Assembly (NCBI GenBank): GCA_947368535.1
Contig: CANBHY010000004.1
Span: forward strand, 1 to 64,000
DNA from: an uncultured Clostridium sp.
GTDB lineage: Bacteria > Bacillota > Clostridia > TANB77 > CAG-508
Direction of reading: 5' to 3'
DNA length: 64,000 bases
In this document: positions 39,975 to 50,618 of the stretch, in pieces
How positions within the stretch are numbered: the first letter of the stretch is position 1
How the letters are laid out: every line of letters begins with the position of its first letter
The notes under the pieces: model-generated
The model's input: the letters and a program-made list of their open reading frames with translations, nothing else
What the model was told of the DNA's origin: nothing
Databases searched by the model: none
Program-made: the position numbers and the translations under genes

Positions 39975-40288
39975 GCCTAATTTTCTTAGGCTAAACAAAA
40001 TTTATTTAAGTCTTTTTTTCTTATAGAGGTTCCTTGAATTTGTTTTAAAAATCAAAGAACCCCTATAAGTCAAAAATCTTGACTTATAGGGGTAAGTTTT
40101 ATTTCTCACGGTTCCACCCTACTGTTTAACTTGTTTACCGTTTTAACGCAACATCCACGCTTTTCTTTCGAAAAGAAACTCCAGAGTAGTTTTTCAAAAC
40201 TGTTTTTCAAGATTAGCTTTCAGCCGGTGACCAATCATCTCTTTTGATAACCTTGTTTTTACTTTTCTCTTTCATCGTTTACGTAATT
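39975..40288 (-). promoter_or_regulatory. T-box leader of thrS with terminator and an extra downstream hairpin
   Basis: The minus strand carries AGGGTGGAACCGTG (40107-40120), the T-box bulge that binds the uncharged tRNA acceptor end. Upstream stem I spans about 40175-40270, with AGATGATT/AATCTT. Candidate threonine specifier ACT codons lie at 40185-40190. A terminator follows: ACCCCTATAAGTCA/TGACTTATAGGGGT (40059-40093) with CTTTGATTTTT after it. Beyond this, CTTATAGGGGTTCTTTGA (40052-40069) can also pair over 18 bp with TCAAGGAACCTCTATAAG (40020-40037), so the terminator's 3' arm has a second possible partner. A last hairpin GCCTAA/TTAGGC sits just before the ribosome site. Uncharged tRNA-Thr should raise expression. 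Confidence 0.92.
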
Positions 40289-40317
40289 ATTTTATACTTT
40301 TTTTATGTAATTGTCAA
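40289..40317 (-). promoter_or_regulatory. Promoter of the thrS leader
   Basis: TTGACA (40312-40317), 17-nt spacer, TAAAAT (40289-40294) on the minus strand, with the leader starting about 40282. Confidence 0.72.
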
Positions 40318-40339
40318 GTTATTTTGTTTTTGATATTTT

Positions 40340-43300
40340 CTATCTTTGTTGTGTTTGTTGTTGCTGTCTAGCAGCACCAGCTTCTAGATTTTCTATTACT
40401 TTTCCACTTAAGCTAAATGCTCCTAAATGTGCATATGAACCGCAATCTATGTATATTATTGGTTTAGTTACATCTTCATCTAAAAATTGTACATTTACTC
40501 CGTTCTGATTGTGGTGTATGTCCTACAACCATTGCATGTCTTGTTGGCCAATTAATAGGTGCATAATGCGTGTTTGGTGTTTTTTCTCTATACCATAATG
40601 TATTTTTAAACCTTTTTATCTTTGCACTATTGTTAGCATTTTCGCCTTTCATTTGTAAATCATAGGCTTTTTCTAAATTAAATTGGCTGTCATATTGATA
40701 TAGTTTTGGATCAAAGAATGCATGCGCTAGTGCATATGAATTCTCACCATATCTAGCTCTCATCTGGATAGGTTGGCTTCCAAGCCATTCGGTTAATTCC
40801 TCAATCGTTACTCTTTTTGTTATTAGTCCTTCTTTTAGAGCATTTTCTACTGTCTGATTGAAGTTTTGCAATTTTTGGATTGTATCTCCTCCTTTATTTA
40901 GTTCCATGCTTTTGTATCCATAATCATATAAAGAATTATTTTTAGTATTGCCATCTATTTTTCCTCTCAAAAAGTCATATGCAAATTCATCGTGATTTCC
41001 TGGTACATATCTTACTCTACCTACATCACTTAATTCTTTTATTTGTAAAAGCATTTCTACTCCATAGCTTCCTCTATCCATAGCGTCACCTAATATTATA
41101 ACGTTTAAGTTTGGATTCTGTTTCATCATTTGCTTTACAAATTCCCATCTATCCATCCTGCTATGTAAATCACTTATTACTATTGTATCTGGTGCATTAT
41201 TTTGATATAGTTGTGATTCTTGATTTGTCTCATTTCTTCTTTCAGTTTTTGGGATATCATTGCTTGTATTTGTTTCTTCTAAGTTAACCTGTGGTTGTAA
41301 GGTTGGGCTGCTCTCTGTTGTACGAGGTGCTTCGTAATTTATATTTTTATATACTTCTTCGAATTTTTTTATTTGAGCATTTTGAGCAACTTTATTTATT
41401 ATTGCAGCTTTTATTTTTTCATTTGCTCTTTGCATTTCTGCAGAATCAGTAGTACATGCTGTCCATGTTTCTAGGTCTTCCATATATTCAATGCTCCCAA
41501 TAAATGGTGTCTTTTTTCCTTTTGTTTCGCTTAATAATGATTTATATAATTGAGAAAACATTTCTGGATTTTGCTCATATATTTGTTGTGGTGTACCCGT
41601 GTTAGGTAATAAAACAAATGCGTTATCTATTTTATTATCTACTTCACTTGTGTCCCAAGTTTTTATTTCCCATAATATTTTATCATTTATTGTATCTGCT
41701 GGTGAATAATCTACTATTTTAAAATCTGGTGAGTTGTTTTCTTGATTTACAACTGTTCCATATTGATATTGCATATCATTTTCAGCAATTTCTTGATTTT
41801 TATTAAAAAAGTTTTTAGCTTTTTCAATCATTGTTTGATTTCCGTGTGTGTTTGAAACAGATACAGTATTTCCGTTTCTTTCGGCAAGTTGATTTATCCT
41901 TTCGCTGATTTGTTGTGGTAGTGGCTTCGTTTCATTAGATACTTCTTTTAGCTTTGCCGCTTCTAATATAGAATCTAAATTGTACCATTTTTCATCTATT
42001 TTAATTTGACTATATGTGTTCTCTCCTGCTTTTACATTTCTACTTTCTATTCCATATAATTCTAGTGCTGTTTTTTGTACTATGGTCAATCCTTCTGAAT
42101 TTGTCTGATTACTAAATAAAGCTTCTTGCAATTTTGATATATCTGTATTTGATGAGCTTTGACTTGCTTCTTCTTGCACGTTTATATTTTTATTTACGCT
42201 TGATAGTACATCAACTGCTATTTCTAGCTCAGTGCCTTTTAAATCTACTCCTGGTGTTATTTGCTTTAATTTTTCTACCGTCGCTTCTGCTAATTCTAGT
42301 GAGACTTTTTCTCCGTTGTAGTCCTTTAATATGATGTCAATATCTCCTTTTAAAAAATTTTGGGCTGCATATTTATTTTCTATGTTTTTAAAATCTTTTT
42401 GAGCTGTTTCAAAATCTCTAAAAAATCCATCATATTCTACGTATAATTTATTTTGAGTTTCTGTTATTTGCTTTACTGATGATTTAGATGATTTTTGAAC
42501 TGGTTGCATAATGTTTTCCTGTTCTATATCATTTACAATTCCATAATATTTTTTCTTGTTGTTCTGTTCTATGGTTTCTATATAGACTGCCATATATTCA
42601 TCTATGTTTCCTGTGTTATTTAATCGTCTTTCTTCTAGTTCTTGCTGTAATTCAACATTATTAGCAATTTCTTGTTCTATTTGTTCTATTCTATATGGTC
42701 TTTCCAATAAACTTTCATATACTTGATTTGCTATTTGATCATTTGCAAAGATTTGTTGTGCTTGTTTTGATAGATTAGAATTTTGTAGTTTGTATTGTAT
42801 TGCATTAGATAAGGTTGGTTCGTAATAATCTCTCTCTATTTTTAGTAATTCTACTGCACTATCTAAAGTTAATTCTGAATTGAGTAATGCTGTTATTGTT
42901 TTCGTTTCAGGTGGTGATATATGTGTTACTGTTTCTCTAACTAATTCAGTAGTTTGATTTTCGTTTGTTTGTGTCTTATTCTGATTATTATTTATTGCTT
43001 GTCTATTAATTGTATTTGTTATTCCATTTAAAACTAATGTTGATAGTACTGTGGTTACAGCTGTATCACTCCAGTCAGATAATTTATATTCTGCATTTGG
43101 ATCAACAGTTCCTCTGTCTACATATGTTCCTACTACATCAGATATTGTTTCTTCTATGACTTCACCTGCTACATTGATTCCTCTTTTAGCTAATTCTTGT
43201 CCTACTTCATTTTTTACTTTGTCTAATATGCCTTTTTCTATGATGTCGTCTAATGCTCCTTTTCCAAAGATGTTAACTCCACTGAACATCATTTCTGTTC

Positions 43301-44537
43301 CGACTTCTACCATTGCTTTTGCATTTCCTATTTTTACTGCTTCGTTTAGTTCTGCACCTCTATTTAAGGCTTCTTGTGTGGATTGTCCTTTAGCACTTAG
43401 TCCCATTACACCTAAACTTATAGCTGGATCTCCAGTTGCAATACTTGCTGCAATACTTGGTGCCATATTTCCTACTACTTGTCCAACATTTCCTGCAGTT
43501 TGAGTAATTTTCCCATATTCTTGACCTTCATAGTATAAGGCTTCATTTGCATTTTGTAGTGGTTTAGAAATTGCGTTATTGACTGTTTCTACGGCTTTTC
43601 CTGCTTCTGGTATAACATTTCCTATTCCGTTCATCATACTATTAAACTGTTGTTTTGCTGGTATTGCATTTAATACTTCTGACATGTACTCTGTATATAT
43701 TGCTCCTAATTTTCCGGTAAAGCTTTTTTCATTATCATGCCATATATCTATTACTTTTGGGACTAAGACTGGCACTCTTTTTATTATATTATTCATACTT
43801 GGTAGTACTGGACTTTGTGTAATATCTGCTTTAGGAGTATAAGCATTTTTACTTACTTCGGCTACTTCTTCTGCTGTCATATTAGCACCTTGGTTTAGTT
43901 GATTTGCACTTTCTGTTAATACTGCTTGATATAATCCTGCTATTCCTGATGCTACACCTAATCCTGTTTTTTTAGCTATGTACGTTGATTTATCTATTAA
44001 AGATGGTTTTTCTTCGCTTCTAAAATCTTGCTCTTCTATTTCGTCCCAATATGAATCTTCATTTTCTATCTGACTTCTTACATCTTCAAAATTTGTATCT
44101 TCTATTAATTGTACTCCTTGTGTGTAGCTGTCAATTTTTCTTTCTTTAGAAGCGATATAGCTGCTTACTGCACTATTATTTTCTAATCTGTTTATACCTA
44201 TACTTTCATATATAATTGGTTCACTTTCTGAATTTGTTTGAGCTTGCCTTACCATACCTACTCTATTAAAAGTGTTTTGGTCTACTTGTAAGTACTGAGC
44301 TATTTCTTTTGTACCATCTCTTTCAATGTATATAGTTACATCATTTCTTCCAACTTCTATATGTCTACTTAGTAATTCTCTTAATTGCTCCTCTGTTATG
44401 TTTTGGTTTTTTCTTTTTAAATCGTTAAAGCAACTTTCTAAATCTATTATAAAATCATTATTTTTTAAAAAGTCTTCTGGGATCTCTAATTCGTCTAGAA
44501 AATATTCTGGTATTTCTATTCCAACTTCTTTTGCCAT
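40340..44537 (-). CDS. Giant multidomain protein with C-terminal PPP-type phosphatase, read through a +1 frameshift
   Basis: 1398 residues if shifted. The N-terminal 170 residues are soluble. About 185-500 is a Gly/Ala-rich, partly hydrophobic region (GLGVASGIAGLYQAVL, GNMAPSIAASIATGD) of the type found in large Firmicute and phage-linked polyvalent proteins. Long charged regions follow. The C-terminal 240 residues are a metallophosphatase with VISDLHSRMDR, LGDAMDRGSYG, VPGNHDEF and VVGHTPQ. Read straight it stops at 40476. An in-frame CGG (40500-40502) followed by A, read with a one-base slip, gives HTPQSE-G-VNVQFLDED, then IYIDCGSYAHLGAFSL, the normal last strands of PPP enzymes. Residues around 835-870 (KIDEKWYNLD) faintly resemble a degenerate transglutaminase. 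RBS GGAGAAG. Function unknown; effector-like. Confidence 0.75.
40499..40502 (-). other. CGG-A +1 frameshift site in the phosphatase gene
   Basis: In-frame GAA CGG AGT. A +1 slip reads GAA-(C)-GGA-GTA. The zero-frame TGA is 24 nt downstream of the first base of CGG. Confidence 0.6.
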
Positions 44538-44554
44538 ATTTTTCTTCTCCTATT

Positions 44555-45832
44555 TTATATTATCTCTTTTATTTTAGAATATTTAACTTCTTCTTTATTA
44601 TATTCTTCTGGTTTTAAACCTAATTTATTTTTCATATATATTGTTACTATTATAAATAATACTAAAAAGAATGTTCCAAACATTAGTGTTGAATTTACTA
44701 TGTCTATGCGTGCTAATATAGCTGATGCAACTAGTCCAAATGTAGCACTTAATATGCTATTAAATAATAATTGAGCTGCATATATTTTTGCGTCAATTTC
44801 TTCATTTGTAAAATTACTAAAATATTTTGTAATTAGAACATTATATATTCCAACTACTGCATACTTAAATCCATATGAGATTAGTATAATTATTAATGTT
44901 GGTATAATTGGTAGTTTTAATAAAAATCCTATACATGATGTTATACAACTTAAGCTTATTATTAATCCTAGTATAGTTAAGGTTTTGTTTTTGAATATTT
45001 TTTGAAATTTATCTTGTTTTTGGGCTGCAATTCCAGAGATGATTCCAAGTATTGCAAATATTATTCCTATATATGATGATGAAAGTTCTAATTCTTCTAT
45101 TAGGTATATCTCACTTGATGCTAGGATATATATTAGTGATAACATTATTGAAGAATATAGTAGTAAGCTTTTTAATCTTCTAGATGAGAATATAAATTTA
45201 AATGAATCTTTTATGCTTAGAGCTTCATCTTCTTTCTTGTTTTCTTCATCTTCTAATACTAATGGTTCATAGAAAGAATTTGCTAATATGAATGTAATTA
45301 TAACAATTGCTAATGATAACATCATTGGCATATATCCGTTTATTTCATAAAGAAATCCTGATATTATCAAGGATATTGCGTTTAAAATATAATATCCTGA
45401 CATTGCCTTTCCACTTAATTTTCCAAAAATCTCGCTCTTTCTTTTTGTTATTGGTATGGATTCGTTTAGTAAACTTGGTGAAGCTATATCTTTTAATGCA
45501 AATCCCATTGCTGATGCTATTTCTGCTAATATCAATTGTGTTAGATTTTTACTAAAAATTACTACTAGTAGATATATTGCATTAAATAAAGTTCCTATTA
45601 CTAAGCTCTTTTTCCTACCTACTTTATCTAATATATAGCTTGCTGGAAATTGTACCAGTATTCCAAAGATTGAATAAAAAGCATCTATTATTAGTACTCC
45701 TGATGGAGATATATTTTTAACTTGTGTTAAAAACAATATATTTATTGTATAAAAAAATAAAAAGTCATATGAAAGCATTCTGTATATTGGATAACATCTC
45801 ATATTATGTTTGCAAATTTTTGCTTGTTCCAT
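44555..45832 (-). CDS. MFS transporter
   Basis: A 425-residue major facilitator protein with about 12 membrane helices and the inter-helix 2-3 motif DKVGRKKSLVIG near residue 65. A charged central loop lies near 195-210 (EDEENKKEDEA). The substrate is unknown; such proteins in Clostridia are often drug or metabolite exporters. It is 17 nt upstream of the giant phosphatase gene and so probably co-transcribed with it. Confidence 0.88.
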   Translation of the reverse strand: MEQAKICKHNMRCYPIYRMLSYDFLFFYTINILFLTQVKNISPSGVLIIDAFYSIFGILVQFPASYILDKVGRKKSLVIGTLFNAIYLLVVIFSKNLTQLILAEIASAMGFALKDIASPSLLNESIPITKRKSEIFGKLSGKAMSGYYILNAISLIISGFLYEINGYMPMMLSLAIVIITFILANSFYEPLVLEDEENKKEDEALSIKDSFKFIFSSRRLKSLLLYSSIMLSLIYILASSEIYLIEELELSSSYIGIIFAILGIISGIAAQKQDKFQKIFKNKTLTILGLIISLSCITSCIGFLLKLPIIPTLIIILISYGFKYAVVGIYNVLITKYFSNFTNEEIDAKIYAAQLLFNSILSATFGLVASAILARIDIVNSTLMFGTFFLVLFIIVTIYMKNKLGLKPEEYNKEEVKYSKIKEII

Positions 45833-45886
45833 TTTTTCTTCCTTTCTTAGACTTTTCTTTGGTATTTTTCAAAATCTTGGTAAAAT

Positions 45887-45927
45887 AAAAAACATTAATA
45901 TAATTTTATTATACTAATGTTTTTTTA
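45887..45927. terminator. Terminator after the HD hydrolase gene
   Basis: AAAAAACATTAGTATAA pairs with TTATATTAATGTTTTTT on the minus strand, with T runs in both directions. It lies between the HD gene stop (45964) and the MFS start. Confidence 0.8.
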
Positions 45928-45963
45928 TCTCTTCAATATTTCTTTGAATTTGAAATATAATTG

Positions 45964-46530
45964 TTACATAGCTTTCATTTCTTCTTCAATTATATCTTCA
46001 CTTTCTCTCATTGCTTGTATTGTTTGTTCAAATAGTTCTGCTAGTTCTATTTCTAATAATTCTGCACCTTTTTGTATAATTTCTCTAGAGCATCCTGCTG
46101 CAAATTTTTTATCTTTATATTTTTTCTTTAAACTAGATACTTCCATGTCTTTTGTGCTTTTTGATGGTCTCATTTTTGCTGCTGCCCATATAAGTCCTGT
46201 TAGTTCGTCTGTTGCAAATAATATTTTTTCCATTTTATGTTTTGGCTCTATATCTGAACAGATTCCATATCCATGACTACATATTGCATGTATCATTTCG
46301 TCACTTACATTTATTTCTTTTAATAGTTCTGGTGCTTTTTTACAGTGTTGGTCTGGATATTGTTCAAAATCAACATCATGTAATAGTCCTACTGTTCCCC
46401 AAAATTCTTCATCTTCGTTATTTTGTTTTGCAAAATATTTCATTACTTGCTCTACTGTTAGTGCATGTCTTATGTGAAATTCTTCTTGATTATATTTTTT
46501 TAATAGTTTGATTGCATCTTCTCTGTTCAT
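45964..46530 (-). CDS. HD-domain hydrolase
   Basis: A 188-residue cytoplasmic protein with HIRHALTVEQVM (first His), GLLHDVDFEQYP (HD pair, about residue 50), ICSHGYG (third His) and FATDELTGL (late Asp). The family is common as stand-alone HD proteins in Clostridia, with uncharacterised phosphohydrolase activity. It follows the MATE-kinase fusion by 11 nt. Confidence 0.87.
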   Translation of the reverse strand: MNREDAIKLLKKYNQEEFHIRHALTVEQVMKYFAKQNNEDEEFWGTVGLLHDVDFEQYPDQHCKKAPELLKEINVSDEMIHAICSHGYGICSDIEPKHKMEKILFATDELTGLIWAAAKMRPSKSTKDMEVSSLKKKYKDKKFAAGCSREIIQKGAELLEIELAELFEQTIQAMRESEDIIEEEMKAM

Positions 46531-46541
46531 TTTATATTCTC

Positions 46542-48539
46542 CTATTTAATTGTTTTAGATTTTAATAAATCACATATTAAATCAGCTGATTTTTCTACTC
46601 CTAATGCATCACTATTTATACATATATCATAATTTGAATAATCTTTCCAGTCTCTGCCTGTATAATATTTATAATGGTTCGCTCGTTGTTTATCTATTTT
46701 TTTAATTTCTTTTTCCGCTTTGTCTTTATTCATGCCATAAAATTTTGTTGCTCTTTCTATTTTTCCTTTATCATCATTATATATAAAAACTTTTAGTGTG
46801 TTTTTGTTGTCTTTTAGTATAAAGTCTGCACATCTACCTACTATTACGCATGATTCTTCTTCTGCTATTTTCTGAATAAGTTCAGTTTCTTTTATAAATA
46901 TTTCATCTTTTCCTGATAATCCTGTGTTTACATCTTGTTCTAAATTTGCAAAAACTGCTCTTTTTTGTTCATTTTCTTCTATATATTCTTCAGTTAATCC
47001 TGTTTCTTCAGATAACCTTTTTATAAAATCTTTATCATAGAATTTTATTCCTAATTTATCTGCAACTAATCTTGCAACATATCTTCCACCAGATCCATAT
47101 TCTCTAGATATGGTTATAACTGTTTGTTCTGATAGTATGTTATCTGTGCTTGTATCATCTACTAAGGTTTGACTTGTTATGTGTTGTTTTCCTAGATTTT
47201 TTAATTCAAAAATTATAAATGTTACTGCTATTATAAAAGATAATCCATCTGCTACTGGTCCTGCAAATAATACCCCTCTTATTCCAAATAATGTTCCTAG
47301 TATTATTAAAGCTGGTACTAGTATGACAATTTGTCTCGAAAGTGATAATATTGCACTTTTGATGCTTTTTCCGATAGCTTGAAAGAATATTCCTGCTGGT
47401 ATTTGAATTCCATATAATATTGCAAACATTAAATATGTTCTAAATGAGATACATGCAAATTCTATATATTTTTCATTTCCACTTCCAAATATGGCTATTA
47501 ATTTATCTGGTATTGTTTGGAATAATATAAAAGCTATTGTGCTTACTATTGTTCCTATTACTAATACTCTTTTTAATGTTGATTTTACTCTGTCAAAGTT
47601 TCCAGCTCCATAGTTGTACCCTATAATTGGTTGTGAGCCTACCGCAATTCCTAATATAATGCTATTTAATATTTGGCTTATTTTCATTACTATTCCTAAT
47701 ACTGTAATTGGAATATCTGAACCGTATTCTGAAGCTGCGCCTAATTTATTTAATAAGTTATTTTCTAAAGCCATTACTACAACATAGCTCATTTGAGTTA
47801 TAAAACTACTTATTCCTAATGAAAACACTTTTAATGTTGTTTTTATTTGAAGTTTAAAATCTTCTTTTTTAAGATCTATTGATTTGAATTTTCTAATGTA
47901 TAAGATATTTAATATAAATGTTAATATTTGGCTTATTGATGTTGCTATTGCTGCTCCTTTTACTCCCCAATGTAATACAAATATAAATATTGGATCTAAT
48001 ATTATATTTAGTACAGCTCCAGAAACCATTGATATCATTGAATATTTAGGGCTTCCGTCAGCTCTTATAATTGAGTTTAATGTTATACCTATCATCATGA
48101 ATGGTAATCCAAATGTTAGTGCATATCCATAATCTAATGCATATGGTCTTAATGTGTCTGTACATCCAAATAGATTTACTATTTGAGGTAAGAAAGCTAT
48201 TAAAGCTATAAAAAATATAATTGCTATGATAATTGATGTAAGTATTCCGTTTGCTACACCTTTTTTAGCTTCATCTTTTTTCTTTTCTCCTAGCTTTAAA
48301 CTTAAAAATGCTGATGTACCATCTCCTAACATTAATGCGAAAGCTAAGCATACCATATTTAATGGAAATATAATGTTTGTTGCTCCATTTCCTAGATATC
48401 CTACGCCCCAGCCTATAAATATTTGGTCTACCATATTATAAATTGAGTTAACTACCATAGATATTACGCATGGTATTGCAAAAGCTAACAATAATTTTCC
48501 TATTTTTTCTGTTCCTAGTCTGTTTTCTTCTTTTTCCAT
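46542..48539 (-). CDS. MATE efflux transporter fused to a cytidylate-kinase-like domain
   Basis: A 665-residue protein. Residues 1-450 are a MATE (DinF/NorM-like) transporter of 12 helices (KLLLAFAIPCVISMVVNSIYNMVDQIFIG is the family start; only the first part is diagnostic). After a short linker, residues about 472-665 form a P-loop kinase-like domain of the cytidylate-kinase-2 type: ITISREYGSGGRYVARLVADKL, FYDKDFIKRL, CVIVGRCADFIL. The kinase P-loop GSGGR is shorter than a classic Walker A. Such fusions occur in Clostridia; the kinase may sense or modify a nucleotide-like substrate of transport. It has its own promoter upstream. Confidence 0.88.
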   Translation of the reverse strand: MEKEENRLGTEKIGKLLLAFAIPCVISMVVNSIYNMVDQIFIGWGVGYLGNGATNIIFPLNMVCLAFALMLGDGTSAFLSLKLGEKKKDEAKKGVANGILTSIIIAIIFFIALIAFLPQIVNLFGCTDTLRPYALDYGYALTFGLPFMMIGITLNSIIRADGSPKYSMISMVSGAVLNIILDPIFIFVLHWGVKGAAIATSISQILTFILNILYIRKFKSIDLKKEDFKLQIKTTLKVFSLGISSFITQMSYVVVMALENNLLNKLGAASEYGSDIPITVLGIVMKISQILNSIILGIAVGSQPIIGYNYGAGNFDRVKSTLKRVLVIGTIVSTIAFILFQTIPDKLIAIFGSGNEKYIEFACISFRTYLMFAILYGIQIPAGIFFQAIGKSIKSAILSLSRQIVILVPALIILGTLFGIRGVLFAGPVADGLSFIIAVTFIIFELKNLGKQHITSQTLVDDTSTDNILSEQTVITISREYGSGGRYVARLVADKLGIKFYDKDFIKRLSEETGLTEEYIEENEQKRAVFANLEQDVNTGLSGKDEIFIKETELIQKIAEEESCVIVGRCADFILKDNKNTLKVFIYNDDKGKIERATKFYGMNKDKAEKEIKKIDKQRANHYKYYTGRDWKDYSNYDICINSDALGVEKSADLICDLLKSKTIK

Positions 48540-48555
48540 CTTTACTCCTTTTATT

Positions 48556-48583
48556 TTTATATGTTATTCGTTATAGTTGTCAA
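48556..48583 (-). promoter_or_regulatory. Promoter of the MATE-kinase gene
   Basis: TTGACA (48578-48583), 16-nt spacer, TATAAA (48556-48561) on the minus strand, followed by AGGAG before the ATG. An inverted TTGTCA...TTGACA pair overlaps the -35, a possible operator. Confidence 0.6.
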
Positions 48584-48628
48584 AAAAGGTCGTCCTTATT
48601 GACAATGTTATTTAAAATAAAAACAATG

Positions 48629-48687
48629 CTTCTTTTATATTGGTAAACATTCTTTATATATCTACTCTTGTAAAAGACGCATTGTTT
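48629..48687 (-). terminator. Long-stem terminator after metK
   Basis: AAACAATGCGTCTTTTA pairs with TAAAAGAAGCATTGTTT across a loop of about 25 nt, followed by TTTTATTTTAAAT. It starts about 30 nt after the metK stop. Confidence 0.72.
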
Positions 48688-48717
48688 ATTATAACAAATT
48701 TGAATTTTTGTGTCAAA

Positions 48718-49836
48718 CTAAAGTTTGACTACTTTTTCCCATGGTAATTCTGGTTTTCCAAAGTGTCCATAGTTTGTTGTGTTTGAAAATATAGGTTTTT
48801 GTAATTTTAAGTATTCTATAATTCCTTTAGGTGTTAAGTCAAATTTATCTTTAATTATTTTTATTATTTCTTGATCTGATTTCGTTCCTGTTCCAAATGT
48901 ATTTACATATACTGATAGAGGTTTTTCCATACCTATGGCATATGAAACTTGTATTTCACATTTTTCTGCTAAATTATTTGCTACTATGCTTTTAGCTATA
49001 TGTCTTAACATATATGCTGCTGATCTGTCTACTTTTGTTGCATCTTTTCCAGAAAAAGCTCCGCCTCCATGACGACTATATCCACCATATGTATCTACGA
49101 TAATTTTTCTTCCTGTTAATCCAGTATCTCCTAGTGGTCCTCCAATTACAAATCTTCCTGTAGGGTTTACATATATTTTAGTTTTACTGTCCATCATATT
49201 TTGTGGTACTACTTTATTAATTACTTTTTCTATTACTGCTTCTCTTACTTCTTTTAGTGTTGCTGTTTTTAAGTGTTGTGTTGATATAAGTATAGTTTCT
49301 ATTCTTTTGGGTTTATTGTTTTCATACTTTACAGTTACTTGTGTTTTTCCATCTGGTCCCAAAAAAGGTATTTCATCTGTTTTACGTACTTCTGTTAATT
49401 TTTTAGCCAATTTATGGGCCATGTCTATTGCATATGGCATATAATTTTCTGTATCTTTACATGCATATCCAAACATTATTCCTTGATCTCCTGCGCCACC
49501 AATATCAACTCCCATTGCAATGTCAGGACTTTGTTTTGTTATATCTATATGAACATTACATGTTTTATAGTCTATGTCTATTTCTTTTCCCAAGTATCCT
49601 ATATCTTTTATTGTGTCTCTAACTAGTTTTTCTACACTTAGTTCTGCTGTTGATGTTATTTGTCCTGCTACTGTAATAGTATTATTGCTTGCAAAAGTTT
49701 CGATTGCTACTCTTGAGTTCTTGTCTTTTTTTAAGCATTCATCTAAAATTTTATCAGATATTGTATCACATAGTTTATCTGGGTGTCCTTCTGTTACACT
49801 TTCTGATGTAAAATAATATTTATCTATGTTTTCCAT
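48718..49836 (-). CDS. metK: S-adenosylmethionine synthetase
   Basis: Makes SAM from methionine and ATP. A 372-residue protein with FTSESVTEGHPDKLCD, GAGDQGIMFGYA, GRFVIGGPLGDTGLTGRKI, GGGAFSGKDATKVDRSAAY, slightly short compared with the usual 390-400. TAAGGAGGAAT precedes the ATG. It lies 10 nt after a membrane protein gene, leaving no room for a SAM riboswitch. Confidence 0.96.
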   Translation of the reverse strand: MENIDKYYFTSESVTEGHPDKLCDTISDKILDECLKKDKNSRVAIETFASNNTITVAGQITSTAELSVEKLVRDTIKDIGYLGKEIDIDYKTCNVHIDITKQSPDIAMGVDIGGAGDQGIMFGYACKDTENYMPYAIDMAHKLAKKLTEVRKTDEIPFLGPDGKTQVTVKYENNKPKRIETILISTQHLKTATLKEVREAVIEKVINKVVPQNMMDSKTKIYVNPTGRFVIGGPLGDTGLTGRKIIVDTYGGYSRHGGGAFSGKDATKVDRSAAYMLRHIAKSIVANNLAEKCEIQVSYAIGMEKPLSVYVNTFGTGTKSDQEIIKIIKDKFDLTPKGIIEYLKLQKPIFSNTTNYGHFGKPELPWEKVVKL

Positions 49837-49846
49837 TTATTCCTCC

Positions 49847-50530
49847 TTAAAAATGCTGTTTTAATAGTATGTTTCTATCTTCTTTTATTATTTTTATTAT
49901 CATTCTAATTCCTAGGCTTACTATTATTAATCCTACACACATTCCTGTAATTCCATCTAGTTTTACAATTTTATTTGTTTTTTCTGTAAATTCATCTAAT
50001 AATACAACTTGAGTAAGTACTATTGATGTTAGAGCTTTTGCTATATTGCCTTGACAAGCTGCTGCCACAATTGGATCATTTTTTCTTCTGTATTTTTTTA
50101 TTCCGATAAGGGCTGTTGTTATACTTGAAAAGGAAAGTAATGCGACTAGATATACCATATATCCGCCCATTGTATTATTTGTATTCTCTGTTTTAAACAT
50201 TATTAAATTTATTATAAAATATGCTATACCTAGTAAGATTAATAACCATCCGTTATATAAGTAATTAGTATATGCAATTCTCTTTCGTAATGGCTTGTCT
50301 TTTATTTTTTTAATTTTTGAGTAATCTCTTACAGATCTATATTTTGAAAATGTTAATATTCCATAAAAGACTGCATTCATAAAAAACCATACTGAAGAAT
50401 ATATTATTCCAAAAAAGAGTTTTGCTATACCTACTATGAATGTGTTTATAGTTGCTACTTGTAGCATATACATTTTTCTATCTTTTTTATCTAACTCAAA
50501 AAATTTATGTACTAGTTCTTTCGCTTTCAT
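49847..50530 (-). CDS. Six-helix membrane protein of unknown function
   Basis: A 227-residue protein with about six hydrophobic segments separated by basic loops (KYRSVRDYSKIKKIKDK, IKKYRRKNDP). The pattern and the intramembrane polar residues faintly recall a cation-diffusion-type core, but no motif is decisive. Its stop is 10 nt upstream of metK, so it is co-transcribed with it. Confidence 0.7.
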   Translation of the reverse strand: MKAKELVHKFFELDKKDRKMYMLQVATINTFIVGIAKLFFGIIYSSVWFFMNAVFYGILTFSKYRSVRDYSKIKKIKDKPLRKRIAYTNYLYNGWLLILLGIAYFIINLIMFKTENTNNTMGGYMVYLVALLSFSSITTALIGIKKYRRKNDPIVAAACQGNIAKALTSIVLTQVVLLDEFTEKTNKIVKLDGITGMCVGLIIVSLGIRMIIKIIKEDRNILLKQHF

Positions 50531-50618
50531 TAGTGTCTCCTAATAAATTTTGTATTATTTTATCATATTTTCTTTGAAAAAGTCTATTAGTTAATGCAAT
50601 ATTTTGATTTTAACTTGA

